A stretch of 64,000 nt of DNA from Myotis daubentonii (GCF_963259705.1 NC_081851.1:10576145-10640144); one strand, 5' to 3'. Numbered from the stretch's first letter, positions 36,132 through 47,645 are shown. A program made the numbers and translations. Notes: generated by a model not told the origin, from the sequence alone.

Positions 36132-36332
36132 AATTAGGATGTTGGTATGTTTGAAGTTGTCCCAGAGGCTCCTTTCACTATTTTCATATTTTTGGATTCT
36201 TTTTTCTTTTTGCTTTTCAGGATGGGTATTTTTTTTGCTTTCTCGTATTTCAAATCTTTGACTTGATTCTTGGGATCCTCTAGTCTGCTGTTGGATCTCT
36301 GTATATTATTCTTTATTTCAGTCAGTGTATGT

Positions 36333-36530
36333 TTAATTTCTGACTAGTCCTTTTCCATTTTTTTTTTTTTTTTTGGCATTCTCATTAAGATCCTTGAAGG
36401 TCTCACTAAGTTCCTCGGAGGTTCGTAGAAGATTCTTGAGTAACCTTATAACTGTGGTTTTGAACTCTATGTCCAGTAGTTTGCTTTCCTCCATTTCTTT
36501 CATTTGTGACATGTTTCTTTGTCTCTGCAT
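36333..36530 (-). pseudogene. ORF1p-like frame, coiled-coil part
   Basis: A 65-codon frame rich in Glu, Lys and Leu heptads (segments such as ELSETFKDLNENAK), as expected for the trimerising coiled coil of L1 ORF1p. An A-run near 36357-36375 (T on the plus strand) separates it from the downstream RRM part and is a likely site of the frameshift. Confidence 0.65.
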
Positions 36531-37733
36531 TTTGGCTGAATGCGAGGACCTGCTGTGTCTATAGTGGAAGAACTGCTGTGCTGGAGATACCCTTATGGGG
36601 TAGGACTTGCTTCAGTGGGGTTTTGGTGCTCACTGAGTCTGTCTCTTGAGTGTGTCCCTTATGGATGTGAGGAGTTGAAATCTGGTATCTGACCCCTGGG
36701 TACCCTGGCTCCTGGATCTTCAAGTCAACCACTGTGTGAGTCCACCCAGCAGGAGCTACAGTGATATCAGCAGATTTCTCCTCTTTGTTTAGGGTTTGGA
36801 AGTTTTGGAGCTCTCTGACCCAGCTGCAGTTTGTTAGGTTAGGCTGCAAAAGGGCAGGCGGTTCCCTTGCCCTGCTTGAGTGGGGACGTAAATTGATTGG
36901 GGCAGGGTCTCAGAGAATCACCAGGGCGGAGCAAACAGCAATGGCTGTCGTCAGCCGTCTTCGCGACTCCTCGCGTCTCCGTGTCTCTGTGTCCTGAGTC
37001 CCGGAGTCCCACGCTCCCACAGTAACAATGATCCCTGTGAGCAGCTCTGCAAGAAAGCCACCCTTGCTTTCCGACCCACTGCAAGACAGTCCAGTTTCTC
37101 CCCGTAGGAGTCTGGGTCCCCAGAGTCTCGCCATAAACAAGTTCAGTGCATTCAAGAGCTTGTATCCCCTTCCGATTGAAAAAAAACTGCACACCCATGT
37201 GCAGCCTGCCTCACGTGCACACACACGTACACCTCCATACCTCTGCTCTTGGTGCCTCTGCACCTCCTACCCAGTCTCAATGCGCTTTTTTCTTTCCTTC
37301 TAGTTGCAGAACTTCCACTCGGCCAGCTTTCCCATGGTTCTGGATGATAGCTGTTTTGTCTTTTAGTTGTAGTTTTAATGTGGTTGTGGGGGGCAGCACG
37401 TACAGGTTTATACCTTATGCCTCCATCTTGGTTCTCTCAATACATATTCTTTTAAAACTATTTTAAAAAATATTGAAGAGAAAGGAATCCTTTCAAACTC
37501 ATTTTATGAAGTTAGCATTACCCTGATACCAAAACCAGAGAAATTAACAAAACAATCCCATCATTTTATTGCATCAGTAAATATGAAATATCTAGGAATA
37601 AACTTACCCAAAGAGGTGAACAGCTTGTACTTTGAATACTATAAGACATTGAAGAAAGAAATTGAAGAAGATACAAACAGAAGGATACAGCTTGTTCATA
37701 GATTGGAAGGATTAATATTGTTAAAATATTCTT

Positions 37734-37949
37734 GCCCTGGCCAGTGTGGCTCAGCTGGTTTGTTGGGCATTGTCATATGTACCAAAGGATTGCTGGTTCA
37801 ATTCCCAGTCGGATTACATGCCCAGGTTTTGGGCTCAATTCCCCAATGGGGGGGCGTGTCTGAGGCAGCCCTTTGATGTTGTGCTCTCACATCAATGTTT
37901 GTTCTCCCTTCCTCTCTCTCTATAAATCAATAAACTATTCTTTGAAAAA
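37734..37949 (+). mobile_element. Ves SINE in L1
   Basis: Head GCCCTGGCCAGTGTGGCTCA and B-box GGTTCAATTCCCAGTC, CT-rich body, and end TATAAATCAATAAACTATTC. L1 sequence continues across it (TTAATATTGTTAAAATATTC before, GTTCTTACTACCTACAGCAA after). Confidence 0.92.
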
Positions 37950-39140
37950 GATGTTCTTACTACCTACAGCAATTTACAGATTCAAGGCAATTCCTACTAA
38001 AATATCAATGGCATTCTTCTCAGAATTAGAATGAGTAATCCTAAAATTTACATAGAACTGCAAGAACCCTGAGTACGCAAAGAAATCATAAGAAAGAACA
38101 AAGTGGGAGGTATTATGCTCCCTAATATTAAACTATACTATAAGGGAACAATAATAAAAATAGGGTGGTACTGGCATAAAAACAGACATATGGATCAATG
38201 GAATAGACTAGAGTCCCAAAATAAATCCTTACTTATATGATCAATTTAATCTATGACGAAGAAGGCAATGCTACACAATGGGGCAAAGACATTTTCTTCA
38301 ATAAGTGGTGTTGAGAAAACTGGAGAGATACATGCAAAAAATTAAACAGGACCACTTTTATAAAAATAAATTCAAATTGGATAAAAGACTTAAATGTAAG
38401 ACCTGATGCCATAAAAATCCTAAAATAAAATACTCAGTAAACTCTTTGACATCACTCTTAACACTATCTTTTAGGATATGTCTCCTTGGGCAACGGAAAC
38501 AAATGGAAAAGTAAACAAATGGGACTACATCAAACTACAAAGTTTCTGCACAGCAAAGGACACCATCAACAAGTGAAAAGATAACTTTCTGAACTGGAGA
38601 AGATATTTGCCAATGATACATCTGATAAGGGTTTAGTATCCAAAATATATAAGGAACTCATACAACTTAACAGCATATAAAACCAATTAAATTGGGCAGA
38701 GAACCTGAATAGACATTTCTCTACAGAAAATATACATATAGCCAATAGATATATGAAGACATTCTCAAAATCACCAATTATCATGGAAATTCAAATGATA
38801 ACCACAATGAGATATCACCTCACACTTGTCAAAATGGCTATCATCAATAAATCAGCAAATAATAAGTGTTGGTGAGGATGTGGAGAAAAGAGAACGTTTA
38901 TACACTAATTTGGAAGTAGTTCAACCACTATGGAAAACAGTATGAAGATTCTTCAAAAAATAAAAAATAGAGCTGCCCTATAATTCAGCAATTCCACTTC
39001 TGAGCATTTAGCTGAAGAAAATAAAAACACTAATTTAAAAAGATATATGCACCCCTATGTTCATTGCAGCATTACTAGTAATAACCACGACATGGAAGTG
39101 ACCTTGATGTCCATCAATAGATGAATGGATAAAGAAGATG

Positions 39141-39185
<45 letters not shown>

Positions 39186-39190
39186 CACAC
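39141..39190. repeat. (CA)n microsatellite in L1 3' UTR
   Basis: A CA tract of about 48 bp at the position where L1 3' UTRs often carry one (after GGATAAAGAAGATGT). Confidence 0.95.
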
Positions 39191-39371
39191 ACACTCTTGA
39201 ATATTATTCAGCAATAAAAGGAATGAAATATTGCCATTTGCAAAAACATGGATGGAGGGTATTATGTTAAGTGAAATAAGTCAGAGAAAAACAAATACAG
39301 AAAAAGACCGATAAATATAGAGAACAAACTGATGGCTGCCAAAGAGGAAGGGGGTGGAGAGATGGCAATCC

Positions 39372-39734
39372 TCCTATATAATAAAACCCTAATATGCAAA
39401 TTGACTGAACAGCAGAATGACTGATTGCTATGATGCGCAATGACTACCAGGGGGCAGATGCTCAACGCAGGAGCTGCCCCCTGGTGGTCAGTGCACTCCC
39501 ACAGGGGGTGCCCAGCCAGAAGCTGGGCTCACAACTGGAGAGCGCATGTAAGGTGGCAGGAACCTCTCCCACCTCTGTGGCAGCACTAAGGACCCCTTGG
39601 GGGATGTCTGCAGAGAGTGGACCTAAGCTGGCAGATGGACATCCCCTGAGGGATCCCGGACTGCAAGAGGGCACAGGACAGGCTGAGGGATGCCTCCACC
39701 CCCAGTGCACAAATGCCATGTACCGAGCCTCTAG
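39372..39734 (+). mobile_element. Helitron
   Basis: Starts TCCTATATAATAAAACCCTA with AATATGCAAATTGACTG, and ends CATGTACCGAGCCTCTAG preceded by a weak hairpin. Internal landmarks such as CAGGGGGCAGATGCTCAACG and GGGATGTCTGCAGAGAG are shared with the other Helitrons here. It is non-coding. Confidence 0.93.
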
Positions 39735-40029
39735 TAAAAATAATAAAGAATAAAAACAAATCAATGATGATCTTTGTCCCTCCCTCCAAAAAGAACTTGA
39801 ATGAAAACATTAAGCTGGAGATCGATATAGAGATATGTAATGCATTTATGTAATACTAGAGGCCCGGTGCACAAAAATTTGTGCACTCGGGGTTGGGAGA
39901 GGAGGTCCCTCAGCCTGGCCTGTGCCCTCTCACAGTCTGGGACCCATCAGGAGATAATGACCTGCTGGCTTAGGCCTGCTCCCGGGTGGCAGAGGGCAGG
40001 CCCAATCCCTAGGTGCAGCCCCTGGTCGG

Positions 40030-40318
40030 GCTCAGAGCAGGGCCAATTGGGGAGTTGGGGCACCGCCCCCTGTCATGCACAGAGCAGGGCGGATTGGGAG
40101 GTTGCGATGCCACCCTCAGTCACGCTCAGGGTAGGGCCGATTGGGGGGTTGGGGCACCGCCCCCTGTCACACTCAAGGCAGGGTCCATAGGGAGGTTGCA
40201 GCGCCACTCCTGTCATGCACAGAGCAGGGCCCATCAGGGGGGTTGGGGCTCTGTACCCTGTCACACACAGAGCAGGACCGATCAGAGGGTTGGGGCTCCG
40301 TACCCTGTCACACTGATC
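40030..40318. repeat. Helitron minisatellite, about 58 bp
   Basis: Five to six diverged units with the pattern CTGTCA-GCACAGAGCAGGGC, a GATTGGGGGGTTGGGGC part and a CCGCCCC or CCGTACC end. They lie inside the 39856-41623 Helitron. Confidence 0.8.
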
Positions 40319-40321
40319 CTG

Positions 40322-41300
40322 GTGCTGGGAGGCCTCGCTGCTCTGCTGACCCCAGGGCCAGGACGCCTCTCGGCTCCCCTGATCCCTGGCCTGGAGGCCT
40401 CTCGGCTGCTGATAACCATGGCCTATAGGCCTCTGGGCTCCGCTGATAACTGGGGCCTGGAGGCCTCTCGGCTCCGCTGATCTCTAGCCAGGAGGACTCT
40501 CCGCTGCTGATAACCTGGCTGGGAGGCCTCTCGGCTCTGCTGATCATGGGTCTGGGAGGCCTCTGGGCTCCGCTGATCACCCGGGCTGGGAGGCCTCTCG
40601 GCTCCGCTGATCGCGGGGCCTCCGACTCCGCTGATCACCGGGGCTGGGAGGCCTCTCGGCTCCGCTGATCACCGGGGCTGGGAGGCCTCTCGGCTCGGCT
40701 GATCACCGGGGCCGGGAGGCCTCTGGACTCCGCTGATCACCGGGGCTGGGAGGCCTCTTGGATCCACTGATCACCGGGGCCGGGAGGCCTCTCGACTCCG
40801 CTGATCACCAGGGCTGGGAGGCCTCTCGGCTCCGCTGATCACCTGGACTCCGCTGATCACCTGGGCTGGGAGGCCTCTCGGATCCGCTGATCACCGGGGC
40901 TGGGAGGCCTCTCGGCTCTGCTGATCACCTGGGCTGGGAGGCCTCTCGACTCCGCTGATCACCTGGGCTGGGAGGCCTCTCGACTCCGCTGATCACCTGG
41001 GCTGGGAGGCCTCTCGGATCCACTGATCACCGGGGCCGGGAGGCCTCCGACTCCACTGATCACCGGGCTGGGAGGCCTCTCCACTCCGCTGATCACCTGG
41101 GCTGGGAGGCCTCTCGGATCCGCTGATCACTGGGGCCGGGAGGCCTCTCGGCTCGGATGATAACCGGGGCTGGGGGGCCTCTAGGCTCTGCTGATCGCGG
41201 GGCTGGGCCGACTCTCGCCTCCCTGATTGCGGGGCTGGGCCGACTCTGGCCTCCACTGATCTCGGGGCGGGAGGCCTCTCGACTCTGCTGATCCCAGGCC
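40322..41300. repeat. Helitron minisatellite, about 34 bp
   Basis: Roughly 28-30 units built on GGCTGGGAGGCCTCTCGGCT followed by CCGCTGATCACCGGG. Units vary by a few bases and some are shortened (for example near 40620 and 40845). The array is internal to the Helitron. The many minus-strand Pro/Arg/Ser/Glu frames here are its translation, not genes. Confidence 0.93.
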
Positions 41301-41625
41301 CTGAGGCCTCTCTGCCCTGCTGCTTCAGGGCTGTTTGGCTTGCTCTGCTTGGAGCCTGAGTATGCAAATTAACCGCCATCTTTTAGCTTCTATAATTGAA
41401 ACATTGTATCTTTTGGAGTTGTTGCTTCAGGAGCTCAGAGCCCCGCAGCTGTGGGGATCCTTGACTTTCTCCATCGCTGGGGCAACCAAGCCTCCTATTC
41501 TCAGCTGCCTGGTTGCCAGCCGCCATCTTGGCTGACAGTTAATTTGCATATCTCACTGATTAGCCAATGAAAAAGGTATCGGTCGTACGCCAATTACCAT
41601 TTTTCTCTTTTATTAGTATAGGATA

Positions 41626-41888
41626 CTAGAGGTCCGGTGCACAAAATTCATGCACAGGGGGGTGGGGGGGTGGGGTCTCTCAGCCCAGCGTGTGCCCTCT
41701 TGCAATCTGGGACCCCATGGGGGATGTCCAACTGCTGGTTTAGGCCTGATCCCCACAGCTGTGTTTGCCAGCCGTGAGCCTGTGTTGAGCGTCTGCCCCC
41801 TGGTGGTCAGTGCACATCATAGCAACTGGTTGATGGGTCATTCCAGTCATTCCATCATAACGGTCGCTTAGGCTTTTATATATATAGA
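41626..41888 (-). mobile_element. Helitron, short, abutting the previous
   Basis: The plus strand begins CTAGAGGTCCGGTGCAC with a hairpin and closes with AGGCTTTTATATATATAGA, the reversed TC-type 5' end. It has the same orientation as the element ending at 41623, only two bases away, so the pair forms a head-to-tail array. Confidence 0.92.
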
Positions 41889-44800
41889 TAATGATCATTT
41901 AATATGTTTACATGTCTATCTGTATGATTATAAACTTGTTTGGGAATTTCACATATGCACACTTTTGAACCAGAGGAACTAGAATACACTTTGTCCAATC
42001 TGGGAGCTCCTTTGAGCAGGCTGGCTGCTGCTGTGAAGGCTCAGGAAGCTGGGAATGGTAACCATATTTACCTTAGTAAAACCGATTTCCTGCGTGGGAG
42101 CCTGGGAGGAGGAAAGCCTCTTAAAAGAGGCTATAACCACTCTTAAAGTGTTCTTGGACTTTAAGAAAATAATAGTTAGCTGTGTTAAGTGCGAATGTGG
42201 TAGAAACACAGGGATTACATTTCACCTAAAGTACACATGAGTTTAAAAGTCCAGCAAGGGAGAGACTTGGTTTTACTCAACTAAAACAGTTGAAAAGTAA
42301 TTGGTGACATTTGACAAAATCAAGATGTTACCACATTTGTGAACCTCTCCTTGAGACGCCTTGTCCTCTAATTCACGTCATGGTGAAACCAAAATGTGGG
42401 GCATTGAGTCCGAGTTCCTTGCCTCGAAAAATGGAAGAATAAAGTCACGGACAAAGAATAAAGTAGCGGAACTAACGTTTACGGAGAGCATCCATGCGAA
42501 TTAAAGCCCAGTAGTCCGTGTGCAGAGTCCCACACAGCCACAAGCCACGTGGGCACAGGGCGTGCTCCCCGCCACAGGCACCCGCGCGCCTTTTAGTTTA
42601 GGGGGTGGGTAGTCTTGCTAGCTCTTCTTGGTCTTTCCAAAGAATTCTGCCTGGGCAATATCCTTGGGATTGGTTTATACACCTTGCTGCCTTGTGATTG
42701 GTTATCTGCCCAATGCCTGTCTTAGCAGTATCCATACATTTTAAAGTTCAGGCCTCCACCCAAGTGAGTTCCAGGTTCTACTTCCTTTCCCGTGGTCCCA
42801 CCCCATCTACCTAGCTTCCTTCTGTCTCCTCAATGGCACCGCTCCATTGTAGTTTATGAGTATGTACATGAAGGCTTTGGGCACACAAACTCACCGGTAC
42901 GCACAGGGGGTGACCTTGGCACACGCTGATTCTTGGACGGTTCGCTGGTACTGCAGTGCAGATGTTTTAACAGAGACGCCAGAACTAACGCTTAACCTGG
43001 AGGTAAAGGGTGCTGAGAAGCGATGAGCAATGGTTCAGGCTGCACTCCCACCCTCAGGCAGGAAGCTGAGGGCTTAGGGGAGAGCAGGGAGGTGGATGGG
43101 ATTGCAAAGGAAGGGCTGAGGGGAAGGAAGGAAGTGGGGGTGCGGGAGAAGAGGATGGGGGAGAGGAGAAAGGAGGGAGATAATGAGAGAGGTGCAGCCA
43201 GGAGTTAGTGGGATCATAGCCGTGTCTCCCTGATAGGAAGGTATCCAGAAAAATGAAATGGCTTGTGAAAATGCCACTGAACTCCCCCGCCATGAACTTG
43301 GCAAGGAGATGGGGCTGATTTTCAAAGAAAGTGTCAAAGCCGTAGAGTAGATAAAGCACCTTTTGAACGAGGCACAGAGCGAGGCGCTAACTTCGGAGGC
43401 TCCCCTTCTCCCAGGCACCCACTGCCTTTAGTAGAGTCTCAGCAAGGACACGCAAGACAGAGAGCAGCTATTTCACAGGCGACTGCTATCGCCGCGACAC
43501 ACACATTCTGAAAGTGCACAGCATCGGCCCGGTTTCCCAGCATCATGATCTTTGTCATAAAAATCCACGAGGAGCAGGGCACCCCACATCACTCTTCTGT
43601 TGGGACAGGAATAAGAGCGCACTGAGCAGCGAGTCAACATTTGTTTCCTCTTGTGAAGGCATCAAGATAAGTGATTTTTCCTGCTTTAGTCTTTTGTTTT
43701 GACATGTTTAGGCACAGCCAGAAGGAGCATTTTTATCCTGAGTGTCATCGCCCCCGTGCTCTTCACGGATAACGACTTCCTCTCACTGCTGTCAGCGGCT
43801 GGGCAGGAGCTTTGATTGCAGGCTCTTGGGCCTGAGGGGTTCTCGCTGGGACCCATGTGCAGGTCTGAAAAGAATGTGTGCATTGGCCGATCGTGTCCCT
43901 GAGAACGTCAAACAAACAGAAACAAATTAGAAATGTCTCAGCTTCCCGGTGAGCACATTCTTTCATTTATAAACGGGTGTATTTATGGAAAGTAAGCTTC
44001 TGAGTGAGCTGTTTTCAGTAACTTTCCAGAAGCAAAAGACTCAAGGTCTGTTTTGCTTAAATTGAAAAGAAAAATGTAAGAGGGAGGGGAAAGGGCAGGG
44101 AAGGGCAAACGAAAAGGCTGATGAATGTAACCTCATTTTGTGGAACCACTTAAGGTTTTGTCTGGAAACACTGACCGTGGCTGTGGCCAATGCTCTGACC
44201 CTGGCATGATTTCCCAGTGGCTTTATGATTAGACTTGATCAGACTGGCCTTGGATAACTGCCCCCCCCTCCCCGCCCCTCCAGAGCTGGCTGTCTGCAGC
44301 TAGAGGGCTGAGTCCCACTGCACATGGTTTCCATGGTTTAGTTGTGCACCGAGGGTCTCCCCCCACCCCCTTAGGCCATCTGCTTCACACGTTCAGTCAC
44401 CTGCGTGGCTGCTGCAGACACAAGATTGCAACCCTGGACCCTCTTGCACGTTGCAGGAGTGAATTCTGCAGTGACTTCATTCTGAGAAGCTGCCAACAGG
44501 ACACAAAAACAGGGACAGGAAGTTAATGACTCCAACATGTCCTGTGGTCATCTTGGCACCTGCCCAGCAGGCTTTCTGGTGTGCAGTCTTGGTTTATAAC
44601 CCCCTGATCTGCACTGATAAACCATGCAGGCCCACTGACGTGACTCCCAGCCTACTTCCGGCTCATAGCGTGCGAACTCATCGGGTCTTCTGGGGGCTCC
44701 TTGGACGAAAGGGGACAGTCCAGTCCTCAACTAGAGTTTTCCTTGTAGCTCAGGCTAGAACCAGCGCCTCCTGCCCCACCTGCCACAGCCGCATGTCCCC

Positions 44801-45978
44801 TGGACATCAGTCCTAGCTCGCATGCCGCTGTCTCTCCGACAGCTCTTGGAGACCTTCCATGACGCCCACCTTCCAGCTGGGCTGTTTCATGCTCTCACAG
44901 CGATCTGAAGCCCAGAGTGGGGGCCGTGCTGTTTCAAGGATTTGGTAGAAAACAGTTACTGGAACAGCAGCAATCAGTGTGGGCCCGGCTCTGTGACCGG
45001 GCTTGGCCTTCGCGCCTGAGCTGGCTTTGCAGCTTGCGAAGGGGTATGCAGTGCTCTCCCTTCGCTGCTTGTGTCTGCAGACACCATGCCTCAGCCTCTC
45101 ACCCACCCCTCATGCGAGAGACGGTGCCTTCTGAAATACCGTATACTGGAAATTTCGTTTTCTCCCTGAGAAAAATCCTGGTACCAGCTCTTTTTTCTGA
45201 TTACAGATATAGGAAGTATACGGAAAGCATGCTGTAATGGGCAGTTAGACCCGAGCAGAGCGAGGACGATGGGCCAGTGCAGAAGGTCCCCAGGGGAGAA
45301 AGCCCCAGGTGCCTAGCAAGGGGCAAAACTGGGAAAACAAGGACCTCGCCCCCAGGTCACCTCTCCTCCCCTGGACATCGCTGGCCATGCGGTTTGGACC
45401 CCTGACCTTTCCTCCCTAGAGATAACATCCAGGCCTCCGTGTGTTTCAGCTCCAGGCCCAGAAAAGCAGCAAAACCGGACAAGTGACCCCGTGGCTGCCT
45501 CAGGACCAGCTGCAGTGACTAATGACCCCGGCCCTGGCGCTGACCCTGAAGAGCACCCCTGGAAGCTGACGAATATTCTATTGAGACCCACCCTGGCCCT
45601 CCCCTAGATTCCCGCCTGCAGGAGAGAGGTAAATACCCTCAACACAAAGGACCCAGGTGCCCTCCCCCGGGGAGCATGGCCCACGCCATCCCCTTCAACC
45701 CTCCTTCTCCCACGGGCACATGTCTCCTACCCTCGAAGGGACCCCACGAGACTTGCAACCAGGGGAGCAATGGGCAGTGGCAGCTTGTCCCGGGCTCACC
45801 CCCTGAAGCTGTCTCCAAAGCCCCCTTTCTCTGGCTTCCATGCTGAGTCCTTCCTTCTCTCACTGTCCCGGGTGTGTGTTTGCGGCCACTGACCTCCCCC
45901 TTGCGTTGCTGCACTTTATCTCCTGACTGAAAAAAATATATGGAAAAAAAAGAAAAGAAAAAAAGGGAAAGCTTTCCT
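41889..45978. other. No gene recognised
   Basis: About 4.1 kb with no known domain, RNA gene or firm repeat. Sub-region 42485-42980 has promoter-like motifs on the minus strand. A purine-rich stretch lies at 43075-43195. Confidence 0.4.
42640..42770 (-). promoter_or_regulatory. Candidate CCAAT/TATA-bearing segment
   Basis: On the minus strand, ACCAATCACAAGGC (42696-42709) is followed by GTATAAACCAATCC (42665-42678), giving a CCAAT box, a TATA-like element and a second CCAAT box within about 45 bp. This could be U3 sequence of an eroded LTR or chance; no start site or transcript can be shown. Confidence 0.25.
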
Positions 45979-45982
45979 TTAA

Positions 45983-46251
45983 CCCTTCGAGTGCCAACCA
46001 ATATCCTAGGAACTATGCTAAAATTGCCAAGGCATTTTTGCTGATTTTACAGCAGTTTAGGAAAAAAATTATGAATCGCAAGTAAATGAAGTTACATATT
46101 CAAAAACTTAAGGAAACCTTTACTACACTGACATATTTAGCAATATCATCATCACTTAGAACTGGACGCCATTTCGAAGCTTTGATGGCGCTCCCGGCAC
46201 TTTTGGTGAAAGACAGGAGGAGCTCGATTGCACTCCCTGGCATTCTAGGGG
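45983..46251. mobile_element. Non-autonomous piggyBac MITE
   Basis: Flanked by TTAA on both sides (45979-45982 and 46252-46255), the obligatory piggyBac target duplication. Ends CCCTTCGAGTGCCA and TGGCATTCTAGGGG are 14-bp inverted repeats with few mismatches. The 269-bp body is non-coding. Confidence 0.88.
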
Positions 46252-46255
46252 TTAA

Positions 46256-47226
46256 GGAGACGAGAGCCGCGGTCTCGTCTTGCCATAGCAGTGCTGTACA
46301 GTATATTCTGTTTTGGATACTGTTTTTTCCACTTAACATTTGGTGAACATTTTCTTCATAGAGAACAAAACTTTTATTATAAAGGCAATAAAGTTAAATA
46401 ACAGAAAACTTCAAAGTAAAACAAAATGCTAACAAATGTTACGTAAAAGAATCTTGCTTTGACTTGAACCCTTCCCCTCACCACCAGCAGCAGCAGCACC
46501 ACCATGGACAATGGTGCTCCTCAGGAGACACGCCTTTAGCCGTAGGCAGAACTGGCCTGTCTCCCATCCACCGGGCTTGGTACCTCCCTATAGCACCTGT
46601 CCCCAGAGTACCCATACCCACCTCCCCCCGCCCCCCCCCCCCCCGCCCACCCCGGCCTGGTTAAAGTGAAGGAAGGCGGAGAGGGCAGCATAGTCCGAGC
46701 TGACACAAGGACATCAGACGATGGTGTGGGGTCCTAGCCCATATTGTGGTATTGTGGCGGGACAGATGGCCAGGAGGTCTGGAGGTCTGTGTGCTCGGTC
46801 CTGAGGGCTACCCCAGGGGTGCAGACAGAGATCAGAGCCCTGCTCACAGAGCCCCCCAGGCTCTGAATGCAAACAGAGATGGGAGAGATGGTGGCGGGCG
46901 GGAATCAGAACTCAATCTATTTCCATCTGAAATGACTGAGGCAAAGACTGAACATGTCTAGCCTGATCTTCCCATGAGGATTTAACGGGAGCTCAAGGCA
47001 AAAATGAAAAATCACACATAAGAAAATAAAAAAATCCATTTATACTAGTACATGTTTGAGTTTTTAGATCAAAATGGCATATCTCTATTGGCCCCATCAG
47101 TTTAAGAATGTCTCCTTTATAAAAAACACTTGAAGAACTAAAATGATCTTTGCAACCCAAGAGGTGAGTCTCTGGTAGGCGGTACCTAGACCATCTAAAT
47201 CTCACGGGAGACCTGAACTTACTGCA
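46256..47226. other. No gene recognised
   Basis: Holds a C-rich run at 46625-46650 and otherwise nothing I can identify. Confidence 0.5.
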
Positions 47227-47645
47227 GTGGGCTGAGCAGTGTCGCTCCCCCAAACAATGTCTACCAGAAACCTCGGAATGTGGCCTTGTTTGGAAATAGG
47301 TCTTGGCACGTGTAGTTAGTGAAACATTTTGAGGTCCTGGATTTAGTGTGGCTGTAAATTCAATGACTGGTGTCTTTATAGAAAGTGAAGAGAAAAGAGA
47401 GATTTGGACACAGACAGACACAGCAGAAGGCGATGGAGCAAAGATTGGCGTTGTGCTTTCACTGAGCCGAGGAGTGCCAGGAGCCACCAGGGAGGGGAGG
47501 AGGCGAGGGAGGGTTCTCCCTACAGCCTTGGGCCTGCTGGCATCTGGATTTCGGGCTTCTGATTTCTAAAGGGACAGTGAGAGAATGAATTTCTGCTGCT
47601 TTAAGCAAACTTGTGGTAATTTGTTACAGCAGCTGTAGGAAACCA
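47227..47645 (-). mobile_element. MLT1-like (ERVL-MaLR) LTR
   Basis: Landmarks in order: CCTCGGAATGTGGCCTTGTT, TTGGAAATAGGTCTT, GTGTCTTTATAGAAAG, GACACAGACAGACACAGCAG, then CTGATTTCTAAAGG, TTTCTGCTGCTTTAAGC and GTAATTTGTTACAGCAGC. This is the usual MLT1-type LTR wording read in reverse, about 420 bp. It is an ancient non-autonomous LTR element. Confidence 0.75.

Larger units (their letters stand above)
35309..37438 (-). mobile_element. HAL1-like LINE, full-length-looking
   Basis: A LINE with only the first L1 frame. Reading on the minus strand, it starts at 37438 with GAACCAAGATGGAGGCATAA, a bat L1-type 5' UTR start. A coiled-coil-like frame lies at 36530-36333 and an ORF1p RNA-binding/C-terminal region at 36131-35661 (motifs TPRHIIIKMPR, KGVPICLSADFSTETMQARR, QPRLLYPAKLS, IKSFTDKKKVKEF). 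About 350 bp after the ORF1 stop the element ends in a tail; no ORF2 is present. Perfect 15-bp copies of AATACATATTCTTTT flank it (35294-35308 and 37439-37453). The two frames are out of register, so ORF1 itself is broken. Confidence 0.85.
34545..39330 (+). mobile_element. L1 ORF2 to 3' UTR relic, host of nested inserts
   Basis: Sense L1 sequence is seen in pieces: 34545-34900 (AAGAGCTGGTTCTTTGAAAA, AATTGATAAACTTTTAGCC), 35184-35293, 37454-37733 and 37950-39330 (GCACAGCAAAGGACACCATC, GTGTTGGTGAGGATGTGGAG, CATGGATGGAGGGTATTATG). ORF2 is broken by stops and by two SINEs and one HAL1, so no reverse transcriptase can be made. The order of the pieces follows L1 without rearrangement, which shows the gaps are insertions. 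Confidence 0.9.
39856..41623 (-). mobile_element. Long Helitron with internal minisatellites
   Basis: The plus strand begins CTAGAGGCCCGGTGCAC and a hairpin (CAAAAATTTGTG), i.e. the reversed 3' end, and closes at 41623 with TTATTAGTATAGGA, the reversed 5' end. Length is 1.77 kb, much of it two tandem-repeat arrays. Near the 5' end it carries CGCCATCTTG, ATTTGCAT and CCAAT. No helicase frame is present. Its 5' end is separated by only two bases from the 3' end of the next Helitron. Confidence 0.92.

Noticed and set aside
40322..41300. Regular spaced repeats resembling a CRISPR array
   Set aside because: Units are contiguous with no unique spacers, lie inside a Helitron and the DNA is mammalian.
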